From Calliopum simillimum (lineage: Eukaryota > Arthropoda > Insecta > Diptera > Lauxaniidae): a DNA stretch of 64,000 nt. Below are positions 53,145-63,936 of this stretch, one piece after another; positions within the stretch are counted from its first letter, which is position 1, and each line of letters starts with the position of its first letter. Location of the stretch: assembly GCA_951812925.1 (NCBI GenBank), contig OX638371.1, forward strand, positions 45,606,101 to 45,670,100. The letters are read 5' to 3'. Made by a program: the position numbers and the translations under genes. Below the pieces are notes generated by a model. That model worked only from the letters and a program-made list of their open reading frames with translations. It had not been told where the DNA came from and did not search any database.

Positions 53145-53548
53145 AAAAGAAAAAACCTTTTTCTGTTTTCGCGTTCCATTCAGCAAGGGCTAGTTTACAT
53201 AGACATTCATAATCAAAATAATCATGTATTTGGTGATTATTTTAATTAGTGATGTTCCGGATGTCGCATCCCATCGCAAATATGCCGGTGCTCCGCATAA
53301 AAATGACATCCGCATCCGCATCCGCCTCCGCATACATTTTGCGGATATTCGTTTTTTTTTTACTTGGAAACAGTGTCCCTTTTTTAGTCATGACAGTGAG
53401 CTAGTGTTGTAAATGTAACACAGAAAATTTGACAGCTTGAAAACACATGCTTTCAATGGCAACACTGCTTGTAAATGACATTTGGTTGCTTCAAAACATT
53501 GCTTGGCTTGGTTTGGCATGCGCCAATTTGTTTTGCAGATTCCTTAAA

Positions 53549-54164
53549 ATGCCGCCAATAAGATCATCCGGTGTGTGGAAATATTTTGATAAAATAAATT
53601 GTGATAGTGCTAAGTGTAAAATATGCAAGAAACCTTACTCCACAAAAGGCCGCACGACCTCAACATTAAAAAATCATTTACGCTCACAGCACGATGAGCA
53701 ATTCACAGAATTCTCAAAAGGTGATGAGGCCAACATTTTAAGTGTCCAAACAAATGAGGCCGCGTTAAAACAATCTAGCATTGAAAATGCACTCTCGTCA
53801 CATTCTGAAACACAACATCCAAAAGCCGAATTATTTGACAAATACGTAGCTGAAATGCTAGCACTGGAGGATTTACCGTTTTCTTTTGTCGATTCGGTTG
53901 GATTTAGAAGACTTATAAGCTGTCTGCAGCCGCGTTACTATCTCCGAGGAAGGAAATTTTTTACCGCATTAACATGTGAAGACGCGTACGCCAAAATTTC
54001 AGTTAAAATCAAAGAAATTCTAAGTGGATTACGTTATTTATCTTTTACGACCGATGTATGGTCGGAACCAGGAGCTAGCGTTTCGTTAATGAGCTTGACG
54101 TGTCATGGAGTGAATGACAATATGGAAAGGTTATTTTTTTCGCTTAAATGTGAGCCACTCTCAT
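53549..54164 (+). CDS. hAT transposase, exon 1: BED zinc finger and first catalytic Asp
   Basis: ATG at 53549 (MPPIRSSGVWKYFDKINCDS) begins a BED finger with ligands in CKICKKPY and LKNHLRSQH, a DNA-binding module of hAT transposases. The exon continues through LPFSFVDSVGFRRLISCLQP, a typical hAT block, to FTTDVWSEPG, whose Asp is the first catalytic residue. An in-frame ATG at 53447 would add 34 residues, some hydrophobic; I prefer 53549 because the BED domain follows directly. The exon ends before GTATAT (54165). Exons 1 to 3 add up to 1809 nt, giving 602 residues. Confidence 0.9.
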
Positions 54165-54216
54165 GTATATAATTTATTAAAATCATTTTATATTTGCTAA
54201 TCTTATTTTTAATAAG

Positions 54217-54556
54217 GGTCACATACTGGAGAACTTTTATTTGGAAAATTAATGGATATCCTGGAAGAGTGGAATATTCCACATAGTAAAGTACATTGTA
54301 TTTTGTGTGATGGTGCAGCAAATATAAAAAAGGCAATCAATATAGCGGGGTTTGAAAACATTTCATGTGTTGTCCACTCACTGCAGCTGTGCGTCAAAGT
54401 AGTGCTGGAACATGAACAATTATCAAATATCATTTTAAAATGTAAAAAAATAGCAACTCACTTCAGTCACTCTATAAAAGCACAAGACAAGCTGAAAGAG
54501 GTACAACAGCGTTTGAACCAACCTACATTATCTGTAATCCAAGATTGTCCAACCAG
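54217..54556 (+). CDS. hAT transposase, exon 2
   Basis: Starts after TTTTTAATAAG (54216) and completes the split codon to give TGG, then SHTGELLFGKLMDILEEW, VHCILCDGAANIKKAI with the second catalytic Asp, and ISCVVHSLQLCVKVVL with the conserved C-x2-H pair. It ends at CCAACCAG|GTTAGT (54557). The 52-bp intron before it and 62-bp intron after are of usual fly size. No stops. Confidence 0.9.
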
Positions 54557-54618
54557 GTTAGTTCTTCGTCTACTGCTTTAGAATAACATAACTCATTATT
54601 TGTTTACGTTCTGAAAAG

Positions 54619-55471
54619 GTGGAACTCTACATTATATATGCTGCAGCGATTTATAGAGATCAAGGAAGCCCTATGTTTGTATTCTGGCACGAACACGATC
54701 AATCAGCTCTCCGCTCAAGAATGGAATATGATCACAACAATTGTCAGCATTTTAAAACCGGTTGAAGAGACAACACTTGCGTTATGCAATACTAACGCTT
54801 GCATATCTTCTGTAATACCTTACATAAAAGTACTTGAAACGTCATTGGATAGGGTATATGATCTTGAATATGATTCGAATATAAGATTGGTAATTCGGAA
54901 ACTTCAGAGTGAGCTAGACGATAAGTTTTCAATAATGATGACGAATGACCTTTTGACTATTGCAACGTACTTAGATCCTAGGTATAAAGCGAAATTTTTT
55001 GATGCGACAGAAAAAGAAAATATAATGTCAAAAATTTTGAATTCGTTGAAAACAACCAAAACGACATCAGATATTCATCAAAATATTTCGCAGAGCGAAA
55101 ATGAGATCATCAAACCATTAGGTTTTATTGATTCATTACTAACTGAACGTTTACGTGAAGATGAAGAACATAATTTTGATAATCCTGAAAGTCAGGATTC
55201 TAGAAGCCTTTTGTGCGAATATGAAAACTTTAAAAAAATTGATATTACTAATAATCCTCTAATGTGGTGGAAGAATAATGAAAAATATTCTATTTTTTAT
55301 GACATGGTTTATAAATTTTTATCAGCTCCTCCAACAACGGTTGCAAGTGAACGTCTCTTTAGTGGTGCTGGATTAATTTATACTGACCAAAGAAACCGAC
55401 TGCAACCAGAAAAAGCCGCTAAATTGCTTTTCATCAAATATGCTTTAAAAGCATGTAATTTCGATTACTAA
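54619..55471 (+). CDS. hAT transposase, exon 3: RW motif to dimerisation domain
   Basis: Joined to exon 2 it restores CPTRWNSTLYMLQRFIEIK, a hallmark of hAT transposases. The helical insertion domain follows, then LLTIATYLDPRYKAKFF, NPLMWWKNNEKY and PPTTVASERLFSGAGLIYTD, which holds the catalytic Glu and the start of the dimerisation domain. It ends LLFIKYALKACNFDY with TAA at 55469-55471. All expected motifs are present without lesion. The last 30 codons are part of the 209-bp tandem repeat that continues downstream. Confidence 0.92.
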
Positions 55472-56138
55472 TATAAATAATCTAATATAAATATTGTATC
55501 CAAAACACGGCGTATAGCGTGTTATTTAATAATTTAAGTTTTTTTTGTTTCAAAATGAATTGTTGATTTTTATTATATTTTTTAAGTGATACTGACCAAA
55601 GAAACCGACTGCAACCAGAAAAAGCCGCTAAATTGCTTTTCATCAAATATGCTTTAAAAGCATGTAATTTCGATTACTAATATAAATAATCTAATATAAA
55701 TATTGTATCCAAAACACGGCGTATAGCGTGTTATTTAATAATTTAAGTTTTTTTTTGTTTCAAAATGAATTGTTGATTTTTATTATATTTTTTAAGTGAT
55801 ACTGACCAAAGAAACCGACTGCAACCAGAAAAAGCCGCTAAATTGCTTTTCATCAAATATGCTTTAAAAGCATGTAATTTCGATTACTAATATAAATAAT
55901 CTAATATAAATATTGTATCCAAAACACGGCGTATAGCGTGTTATTTAATAATTTAAGTTTTTTTTGTTTCAAAATGAATTGTTGATTTTTATTATATTTT
56001 TTAAGTGATACTGACCAAAGAAACCGACTGCAACCAGAAAAAGCCGCTAAATTGCTTTTCATCAAATATGCTTTAAAAGCATGTAATTTCGATTACTAAT
56101 ATAAATAATCTAATATAAATATTGTATCCAAAACACGG
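55381..56138 (+). repeat. 209-bp tandem repeat of the transposase 3' end, ~3.6 units
   Basis: Units start (TACTGACCAAAGAAACCGAC) at 55381, 55590, 55800 and 56009. Each carries the last 30 codons, the stop, AATATAAATAATC and a T-rich stretch; the fourth stops at AAAACACGG (56138). Units are nearly identical, differing by one base in a T run, so the duplication is recent. Only the first copy is joined to the gene. Confidence 0.97.
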
Positions 56139-56810
56139 ATAAATAAAAAATACATAAACTCGTTTCTTTATTTATTCTTTAATTATATTTATTCATAATT
56201 TTTTATAGTTTCGTTTTTAACTTTTAATCACAATTGCATACCTAAATTAAAATTTGAATTAAGGGAAAAACGTAAGCGAATATCCGCATCCGAAACTCGC
56301 ATCCGCATCCGCTTGTCGAGACATCTACATCCGCAACGAAACCAACGCATACGCATCCGCCTCCGCAAAAACTGATTTTGAACATCACTAATTTTAATCA
56401 TGAAATGTATGGGCAAACGATGCCACTTCACGAAATCAAACAGAACTGTAAAATATTTCACAAAATCAGAGTTGTATTTTAAAACGTTTCACAATTTGTT
56501 CCTTTTGGAAATAAAATAATACAGATTTCGTGAAGAAGTTTACGAGGTGGATGAAATAAGTGGTTCATAGCAATCTTTGAATCAGTACCAACAAAATTTT
56601 AGACACCAAACAAAATGAACTCACAGTTTTACACAAATTTGTCGAATGAAAAAATAATACAAAAAAGTATTAAAATAAATAGCATTAAGAAAGAAGTAAA
56701 ATAGTATTAGTAATCTAAAATCACATAAATGTGAACAAAATATAGTTTCAATTATGAAGCAAAAAAATTCATGATTATTTTGATTATGAATGTCTATGTA
56801 AGCTAGTCCC

Positions 56811-57486
56811 GAGAAACATTTTTGATCTGAGGGCAAAATCTACATTTCCTAATGGAAAACGACATAGCAGCTAACCCATGAAATTTGGGGGCTTAACTAA
56901 AGGTTAACTTATTACTGAAAATAAAATGTTGGCTTAACACTTGTCATTATATATGACTAAAAGTTCAATTACAAAAAAAAAAGTCATTTTTCAATATATA
57001 CATGTCATTAAGTAACATACTTAAAAATTCTTAAAGTTAATTGGGAGAACACGCCCTGATAAGGTGGCAACACCTGCAATCAGTATTGAATTTGTTACAA
57101 AGGAACAGCTATACCAAATATCAATAAATAACACAAACAACAATTGAGGGGGTTAGAAGCAAAGGGGTACAAGTGACAAAAAGTAAATTTTGAGCAAAAC
57201 ACAGTTAAAGTCAATGTTATTTAGTAAATTCCAGTAAGTGCGTGAAGTTAAATTCCATAGCTAACTTAGCAAAGACACACACCACATAACTTAACAGAGC
57301 GTTAACAGAGACTTTACAGAAAAATGTTAACTTGACGCTAGAGGAGATTTCAAGACGGATGACTGGCATACTTCTATATAATAAGAGTTCATAAAATAAA
57401 TAGTTGGAACTATTAGCATATAAACCTTAGTTTCATATGATACACAACTTTGTTAAAATTAATTTTTCTAAACATGTTAATTTTAC
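56811..57486. other. No gene; possible upstream part of LINE-B
   Basis: AT-rich. The sequence at 57240-57350 (TTAACAGAGCGTTAACAGAG) distantly resembles the spacer between the two monomer blocks at 58200-58330 (CTTAACAGAGTCAG). It may be the original 5' end or promoter of the LINE that follows, but I cannot show it. Confidence 0.35.
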
Positions 57487-58180
57487 TCATAAAAATAACG
57501 ATTTTTCTAGCAAAAAATGGAACATGGTAATCAGGCTCCTGACCACTCCACAAGGAGAGTGCACGAATCAAACTTGGTGGATTCCATAGACTATGGAACG
57601 GTGTTGAAAATCGCATATTACTTTATTGCAGTTTCATTTTCCTAAGGTACGAATTTATCCCTCGAAAAAGTGGGCCTTTTATAGTGAAAACCCGAAATGG
57701 TCTTCTGGTCAGATGGTCACTCCGCAAGGAGAGTGCACAGATGAAACTAAGTGGATTCCATAGATTATGGAACGATGTTGAAAACCGCATATCATTTTGG
57801 AGCAGTTTCATTTTCCTAATGTACGAATTAATTCCTCGAAAAAGTGGGCTTTTTATACTGAAAACCTAATATGGTCACCTGGTCAGATGGTCACTGCACA
57901 ATAAGAGTGCACGGATCAAACTACGTAAATTTCATAGACAATGGAACAATGTTGAAAATTGCATAACACTTTGGTGCAGTTTCATTTTCCTAAGGGAAGA
58001 GTTCATCCCTCAAAAAATAGACTTTTTATACTGAAAACCCAATATGGTCACCTGGTCATTTGGTCAGATGGTCACTCCATAATGAGAGTACACGGATCAA
58101 ACTTAGTGGATTCCATAGAATATAAAACGATGTTAAAAACTGCAAATCATTTTCCTAATATTCAAAATTACATATACAAA
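57487..58180 (+). repeat. LINE-B 5' monomers, first block (~4 units of 174 bp)
   Basis: The landmark CTCGAAAAAGTGG recurs at 57661, 57835 and 58009, spaced exactly 174 bp. Each unit contains GAAAACCCAATATGGTCACC, TGGTCACTCCACAATGAGAG, GTGCACGGATCAAACTAGGT and ATTCCATAGACTATGGAACG, then GCAGTTTCATTTTCCTAA. The first and last units are partial. Confidence 0.92.
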
Positions 58181-58434
58181 ATGTAACATTCTGCATAGAA
58201 AAGTTAAAATATTGCTAACTTTCATTAGCAGAGACACTCACCAGTTCGCTACGAAACTCATCTCTGATGTTGAAATTTCATAGCGATCTTAACAGAGTCA
58301 GATATTTCTATTTTCAAAACAATTAGAATAAAAATGGGTCAAAAATTAATAAAAAAAACAAAGTTTTAAATGATATATAGATTTTCTCAAGTTTCATCTT
58401 CGTACTTGACTAATTTTTTATTTCTATTTTTAAT
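58181..58434. other. Spacer between monomer blocks
   Basis: About 250 bp of AT-rich, non-repetitive sequence between two blocks of LINE-B monomers. It breaks the 174-bp register, so the two blocks may come from different LINE copies or an insertion. No ORF is supported. Confidence 0.5.
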
Positions 58435-59645
58435 AAAAGGATTTTTTGTACTGAAAACCCAAAATGGTAATTTGGTCATAAGGTCACTCCACAATGAGAG
58501 TGCACGGATCAAACTAGGTGGATTCCATAGACTATGGAACGGTATTGAAAGCTGCGTATCACTTTAGTGCAGTTTCATTTTCCTAAGGTACGAATTGATC
58601 CCTCGAAAAAGTGGACTTTTTATACTGAAAACCCAATATGGTTACCTGGTCATATGGTCACTCCACAATGAGAGTGCACGGATCAAATTAATCATATTCT
58701 ATAGATCATGGAACGATGTTGAGAACTGCGTATCACTTTGGTTCAAATTCATTTTCGTAAGGAAAGAATTCATCCCTCGAAAAAGTGGATTTCTTGTACT
58801 GAAAACCCAATTTGGTCATCTGGTCAGATGGTGACTCCATAATGAGAGTGCACGGATCAGACTAAGTGGATTCCATAGAATATAAAACGGTGTAAAAAAC
58901 TGCAAATAATTTTGGATTCGTTTCATTTTCCCAAGACATGAATCTATCCCTCGAAAAAGTGGACTTTTTTCACTGAAAGCCCAATATGCTCACATGGTCA
59001 GATGGTCACTCCACAATGAGAGTGCACGGATCAAATTAAATATATTCTATAGATCATGGAGCGATGTTGAGAACTGCGTATCACTTTGGTTCAAATTAAT
59101 TTTCGTAAGGAAAGAATTCATCCCTCGAAAAAGTGGATTTCTTGTACTGAAAACCCAATATGGTCACTTGGTCATCTGGTCACTCCACAATGAAAGTGCA
59201 CTGATCAAGCTAGGTGAATTCCATAGAGCAAAAAACGGTGTTGAAAACTGCGTATCACTTTATTGCAGTTTCATTTTCCTACGGTACGAATTGATCCCTC
59301 GAAAAAGTGGACTTTTTATACTGAAAACCCAATATGGTTACCTGGTCATATGGTCACTCCACAATGAGAGTGCACGGATCAAATTAAACGAATTCGATAG
59401 ATCATGGAACGATGTTGAGAACTGCGTATAACTTTGGTTCAAATTCATTTTCGTAAGGAAAGAATTCATCCCTCGAAAAAGTGGATTTTTTGTACTGAAA
59501 ACCCAATATGGTCACCTGGTCATCTGGTCAGATGGTCACTGCATAATGAGAGCGCACGGATCAAACTAGGTGGATTTCATAGACTATGGAACAGTATTGA
59601 AAACTGCGTATCACTTTATTGCAGTTTCATTTTCCTAATAAAAGA
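58435..59645 (+). repeat. LINE-B 5' monomers, second block (~7 units of 174 bp)
   Basis: CTCGAAAAAGTGG lies at 58602, 58776, 58950, 59124, 59298 and 59472, again spaced 174 bp with no indels. Two unit variants alternate (ATTCCATAGACTATGG and ATTCTATAGATCATGG). The last unit ends at TTTTCCTAATAAAAGAATTC and leads straight into the LINE leader. Tandem 5' monomers often carry the internal promoter in LINEs. Short ORFs inside follow from the lack of stops in the unit. Confidence 0.95.
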
Positions 59646-59691
59646 ATTCATTCGTTTCTGACTAACACTTGTTGCAAGCGGACGTCGTGAT

Positions 59692-60930
59692 TTGAATATG
59701 CCTGAGTTATTGTGCGAAAATTGTAAAAATAAATGCCTAAATTGTGTGGGCGAAAATATTATTGATTTAATTTCGAAACTATCCGATGAACTTAATGAAG
59801 TGAAAACTAAATTATCTTCTCTAACCTTAGTGAAAGAAGATAAAAAAGGAAACTTGAACCTTGATCTTGTTAAAAGTGCTAAAAAGAAACAAAAGAAAAA
59901 AACTTTGCCAACAGTTTCAAAATTAGTCACTGAAAACATTGTTGTAAAAAACGCGTCAGACTATTCTCTTCGTTCGCGTACTCGCACTCCGGATAATATT
60001 GTTATTTCTAACGAAGCCGAAAATTCTTTGCTTGCTGCTGAAGGTTTTGGTGTTGGGGATGCCGTATGCGATGTAAATGAGTCGAATGATGAGTCATCGA
60101 ATCAATCTTCAAAAGAAAATGAAAACAACAGTGATCGTGCTACAAAACCAACTGATGAGTCATCTCCAATGCTTGACGAAAATCGTTCGTCAAATAATGC
60201 TACTGCTTTTGATTTTCGCATGGACTCCCATGCTGCTGCTACTGCTGTTGATAATGACGTCATCAATCGATCATCTGCTCCACCTACGCTTTCAATTACG
60301 ATTCCGTCATCTCCTTTTGTTTCTGTTGCTGCTGCTGCTGGTGCTATTGATGACGTAGTGAATGACATTGATAACCTTTTGTCTTCTCCATTGCCTGTTG
60401 TCTCAAGTAATGCATGGAAATTTGCGCATAGAAATAAAGATGCCCATACTGCTGTTGATGTCGTCACAAAAAGGTTATCGTCTTCGCGTGCACATGCAAA
60501 TCCGTCATTCTCACATGATATTCTTTCTTCTGCTGCAGCGCCGGTGTTTTCTTTTGATGTGCCTAACATGATGCGAAATAAAAATCATGCAAACAACAAT
60601 GTAAACATTGTTGTTGGCAATAACAATAACAAAGATCTTGATGTTGCTACGTCACAGATAGCATTACATCTCTCTTCTTTCAAGTCATCTGTTACTGCTG
60701 ACAATATTATTGATTACGTAGCAACCCGTGCCAATATTAAAAGAGATTCGCTAAGCTGCTTCATACTTGTTAAGAGAGGCACAAATTTATCAACACTAAG
60801 GAGCGTAAACTTCAAGTTAGTTATTGATGAATGTGACTACACCAAGGTTTTTAATCCAACGTTGTGGCCAAAGGAAGTTAAAGTTCGTGATTTTTTATCA
60901 AAGGAGAATGCAAATCAAACAGCTCTTTGA
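59692..60930 (+). CDS. LINE-B ORF1 protein, 412 residues
   Basis: The frame from 59692 has its first ATG at 59698 (MPELLCENCKNKCLNC). The N-terminus has a Cys cluster (C-x2-C-x3-C-x2-C) that may bind zinc, then a coiled-coil-like stretch (ISKLSDELNEVKTKLSSL) and a Lys-rich patch (KKKQKKKT). The middle is long, polar and Ser/Asn-rich with an Ala run. The last 110 residues (SQIALHLSSFKSSVTADNII, YVATRANIKRDSLSCFILVK, FNPTLWPKEVKVRDFLSK) form a compact domain also seen in LINE-A ORF1, probably RNA-binding. The protein would coat LINE RNA. TGA at 60928-60930 overlaps the ORF2 frame. Confidence 0.88.
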   Translation: MNMPELLCENCKNKCLNCVGENIIDLISKLSDELNEVKTKLSSLTLVKEDKKGNLNLDLVKSAKKKQKKKTLPTVSKLVTENIVVKNASDYSLRSRTRTPDNIVISNEAENSLLAAEGFGVGDAVCDVNESNDESSNQSSKENENNSDRATKPTDESSPMLDENRSSNNATAFDFRMDSHAAATAVDNDVINRSSAPPTLSITIPSSPFVSVAAAAGAIDDVVNDIDNLLSSPLPVVSSNAWKFAHRNKDAHTAVDVVTKRLSSSRAHANPSFSHDILSSAAAPVFSFDVPNMMRNKNHANNNVNIVVGNNNNKDLDVATSQIALHLSSFKSSVTADNIIDYVATRANIKRDSLSCFILVKRGTNLSTLRSVNFKLVIDECDYTKVFNPTLWPKEVKVRDFLSKENANQTAL

Positions 60931-63856
60931 TTACATGTAAGCAATCTGTTCTGGTACCGGAGCTCGCACCGCAAGCCCTACTAGAAACAATTGGTCTACA
61001 AATACCTGCTCTTAAAATATACTATCATAATGTTTCGGGCTTAAGAACGAAATCTCATGCTTTTTTCTCTGCAACATCGCGGTCTGACTATGATGTAATT
61101 ATTCTCACCGAGACTTGGCTGAATAAAAATTTTCATAATGAAGAATATTTTGACCCAAATATTTACAACACTTATCGTAAGGATCGTGATTCTCTTTCAA
61201 CTGGTTGCAGTCGTGGAGGTGGTGTGTTGATCGCCGTTAATCGTTCATTTCATTCGTCGATTACTTTCCTAGCAAATAATGATCCTCTCATAGATCAATT
61301 ATGTGTAATGATTAAAGGTTTATCATCAAATCTCTATGTTTTTGTATCTTACGTGCCACCTAATAGTTCGCTGAGTCTTTATAAAATGCATGTTGATAAC
61401 ATTGTATCTGCTGCTGCAGATTTCTCAGATGACTCAAATCAGTTGTTGGTAACAGGCGATTTTAACTTATGTCGTGTTTCCTGGTCTGAGCGGCATGGAG
61501 ATAATCAATATCTCTCTCCATCTAATGTATCCAGCGTATATGAATTATATGTTATTGATAATTTTTTAAATCTGGGGCTTGGGCAAATTAATAACTGTTT
61601 TAATACGCTTAACAGATTACTTGATCTTATTTTTATAACAAATAATATAAATTATAATATTCGGGTTTCTCCTTATCAAATGTCAGATATAAATTTGCAC
61701 CATGTTCCCCTAGAAGTTGAGATATCATTTTATAAATATCTTTCTATTTCCACTGATACTAATGTTCACTTTAATTTTAAACTTTGTAATTTTGCTACTG
61801 TTAATAATGCCTTAAGTAATGTTGACTGGGACATTGAATTTGGACAGCATAATACGGATGGGTGTTTTCTAATTTTGAAAAATATTATTGAAAATGTTTG
61901 TAATGATTACATTCCTAAATCTAAGGGTCGTGCCTATAGGGTGCCATGGCATACTAGAGGACTAAGGAAATTAAAAAATCTTCGTTCCAAATTTTATAAA
62001 AAATTTTTGGTTTCTCGAAATAATTTATTTTTTCTTAAATATCGGCATTATTTGAGGGAATTTAACTTTTTAGATAAATATCTTTATAAGCAGTATATTC
62101 TGAAATTTGAATCTAGTATTAAGTCAAATCCTAAAATTTTTTGGCGATTTGTGAATTCGAAAAAAGGTTGCTCTGCCATCCCTGCTAATATGTTTTTAAA
62201 TGAAATCACCTCAAATGATGCACTTAGTACTGCTAACCTTTTTGCTGACTTTTTTAAGTCAAATTATGATGCCCCTAGTACAGTTTGCCCTGATGTTTCA
62301 AATTTAATTGTACCTTCATTAGATTTTGGATCTCTCATTTTAACACAGACTGATGTTTTAAGCGGTATAAATAACCTTGAAAATTCGACTAGTGTTGATG
62401 CAGATGGTATTTGTGCATTTTTCTTAAAAAATTGTGCGTTATCTTTATCGCTCCCATTGATGTTAGTTTTTAATAAGTCTTTACAATCAGGTAAATTTCT
62501 TGATTGCTGGAAGTTGGCTTTTATTACTCCTATTTTCAAGTCAGGTTGTAAAAGCAATATTGCTAACTACAGACCTATTTCTAAGCTGACAGTTATTTCA
62601 AAACTTTTTGAGTCTTTAGTAGACAAGATGTTTTTTGCGGTTAAAAATCTCATTTCGCCTTTTCAGCATGGTTTTGTCCCTGGCAGATCGACTACTACAA
62701 ATTTACTATTATTTAGTGAATTTTGTATTTCCGCTTTTCTTGAAGGCTGTCAAGTAGATGTAATATATACTGACTTTGCGAAAGCATTTGATAAGGTGTC
62801 TCATGCTCTCCTTATAAAAAAATGTAAATTAATGGGTTTTCATTCTAAGTTTTTGAAGTGGCTTGAATCTTATTTAAATAATCGAAAGTGTATTGTAGCC
62901 TTTGATAGTGTGAAGTCCTACATTTTCAGTGCAACTTCTGGTGTTCCTCAAGGAAGTGTACTTGGCCCGCTATTGTTTATAATTTTTATCAATGATATTG
63001 CGTCCATTTTTCAGTATTGTAATTGTTTGCTTTTTGCCGATGACCTAAAAATTTTTATGAAAATAAAAAATGTTGCTGATACTGAAATTCTTCAGACTGA
63101 ATTGTCTAAACTTCACATGTGGTGCATTAATAATTTGCTCATGTTAAATTTGAGTAAATGTGTCTTTGTGTCTTTTTCAAAAACTAATAGACTAATTCCC
63201 TCGAAGTATGTTTTATCTAATACTTCACTTCTAAATCTTTGTCAAATTAAAGATCTTGGAGTTATGTTTGATTCAAAGTTTTCATTTCGTGCACATTATG
63301 ATTATATTATTCCTAAAGCCTACTCTATGCTGGCCTTTTTAAGGCGAAATAGTTGTTCATTTAAGGATCCCTATACCCTAAGATCTTATATGGTAGTCTT
63401 GTTAGGTCGAAGTTGGAGTATGCTGCAATCATTTGGAATCCGTACTATGACTTGCATAAGATCAGGATTGAAAGGGTGCAAAGATCTTTCACGAAATTTG
63501 CTCTGCGTTCCCTTAATTTTGACTTAGGTTTGCCCCCGTACAATTCCCGTTGCCTTTTGATTGGCTTAAAAACATTGGAAGCTAGAAGAAATATCTTGTC
63601 ATTAATAATGGTCCATGATATTGTCACTGGTTCTGTTGATTGTCCAATGTTACTGGCTATGATCCATTTCAATGTCCCATCAAGAACTTTAAGAAATCAT
63701 GATATATTTCGTCTTGATTTTGCTCGAACAAATTATGCTTCTAATGCTCCTTTATCTAGAGTTTTAAAAATGTTTAATGAACTAAATCTTAATTATAGTA
63801 TTGATTTCTCTAATTCGAAAAATGTATTAAAGTTACTGCTAAATAATATTCTGTAA
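60927..63856 (+). pseudogene. LINE-B ORF2: endonuclease and reverse transcriptase, one frameshift
   Basis: The frame opens at TTG (60927), overlapping the ORF1 stop as TTGA; no ATG precedes the endonuclease, so translation probably depends on reinitiation. The APE-type endonuclease shows IYYHNVSGLRTK, TETWLN, RGGGVLIAV, VTGDFN and SDINLHHVPL. The RT has FKSGCKSNIANYRPIS, QHGFVPGRSTTTNLL, YTDFAKAFDKVSH, GVPQGSVLGPLLFIIFIND and the FADD box (LLFADDLKIF). Near 63400 a one-base shift moves the frame to EYAAIIWNPYYDLHKIRIER (63413 on), the typical C-terminal domain, ending with TAA at 63854-63856. Catalytic residues appear intact. About 970 residues without the shift, as expected for this clade. 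Confidence 0.92.
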
Positions 63857-63936
63857 TTTCTGTATTTTTTTAATTTTTATTTTTAATATAGTCTGTAAGA
63901 AATAATATTTCATAGACCGAATAAATAAATAAAAAT
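63857..63936 (+). other. LINE-B 3' UTR and A-rich tail
   Basis: About 60 bp of T-rich sequence, then AATAATATTTCATAGACCGA and the tail ATAAATAAATAAAAATAAAT. A simple-repeat tail in place of pure poly(A) is typical for CR1/Jockey relatives. Confidence 0.75.

Larger units (their letters stand above)
53247..56390 (+). mobile_element. hAT transposon with apparently intact transposase, 3144 bp
   Basis: Ends TAGTGATGTTC and GAACATCACTA are 11-bp inverted repeats flanked by ATTTTAAT (53239-53246 and 56391-56398). Both subterminal regions hold CATCCGCATCCGC-type repeats (53305-53345 and 56280-56365). The gene has three exons with no lesion seen. The last part of the gene and its 3' UTR are tandemly repeated. 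Of all the elements here this is the best candidate for recent activity. Confidence 0.95.
53187..56810. mobile_element. Inverted-repeat element (MITE) interrupted by a hAT transposon
   Basis: GGGCTAGTTTACATAGACAT plus TCATAATCAAAATAATCATG (53187-53226) is mirrored with few differences at 56770-56810. Without the hAT insertion (53247-56390 and one TSD copy) the element would be about 470 bp. No ORF of its own. No target duplication was identified. Confidence 0.75.
59646..63936 (+). mobile_element. LINE-B: near-complete Jockey/CR1-like non-LTR retrotransposon
   Basis: A short leader, ORF1 (59692-60930), overlapping ORF2 with endonuclease and RT (60927-63856) and a short 3' UTR ending with ATAAATAAATAAAAATAAAT. 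It directly follows 174-bp monomers, and a new monomer starts right after the tail. One frameshift in ORF2 near 63400 is the only lesion seen. It is distinct in sequence from LINE-A. Confidence 0.93.

Noticed and set aside
57487..59645. ORFs of 60-145 residues in the 174-bp monomers
   Set aside because: 174 is a multiple of 3, so the unit stays open in one frame; the peptides simply repeat and end at random.
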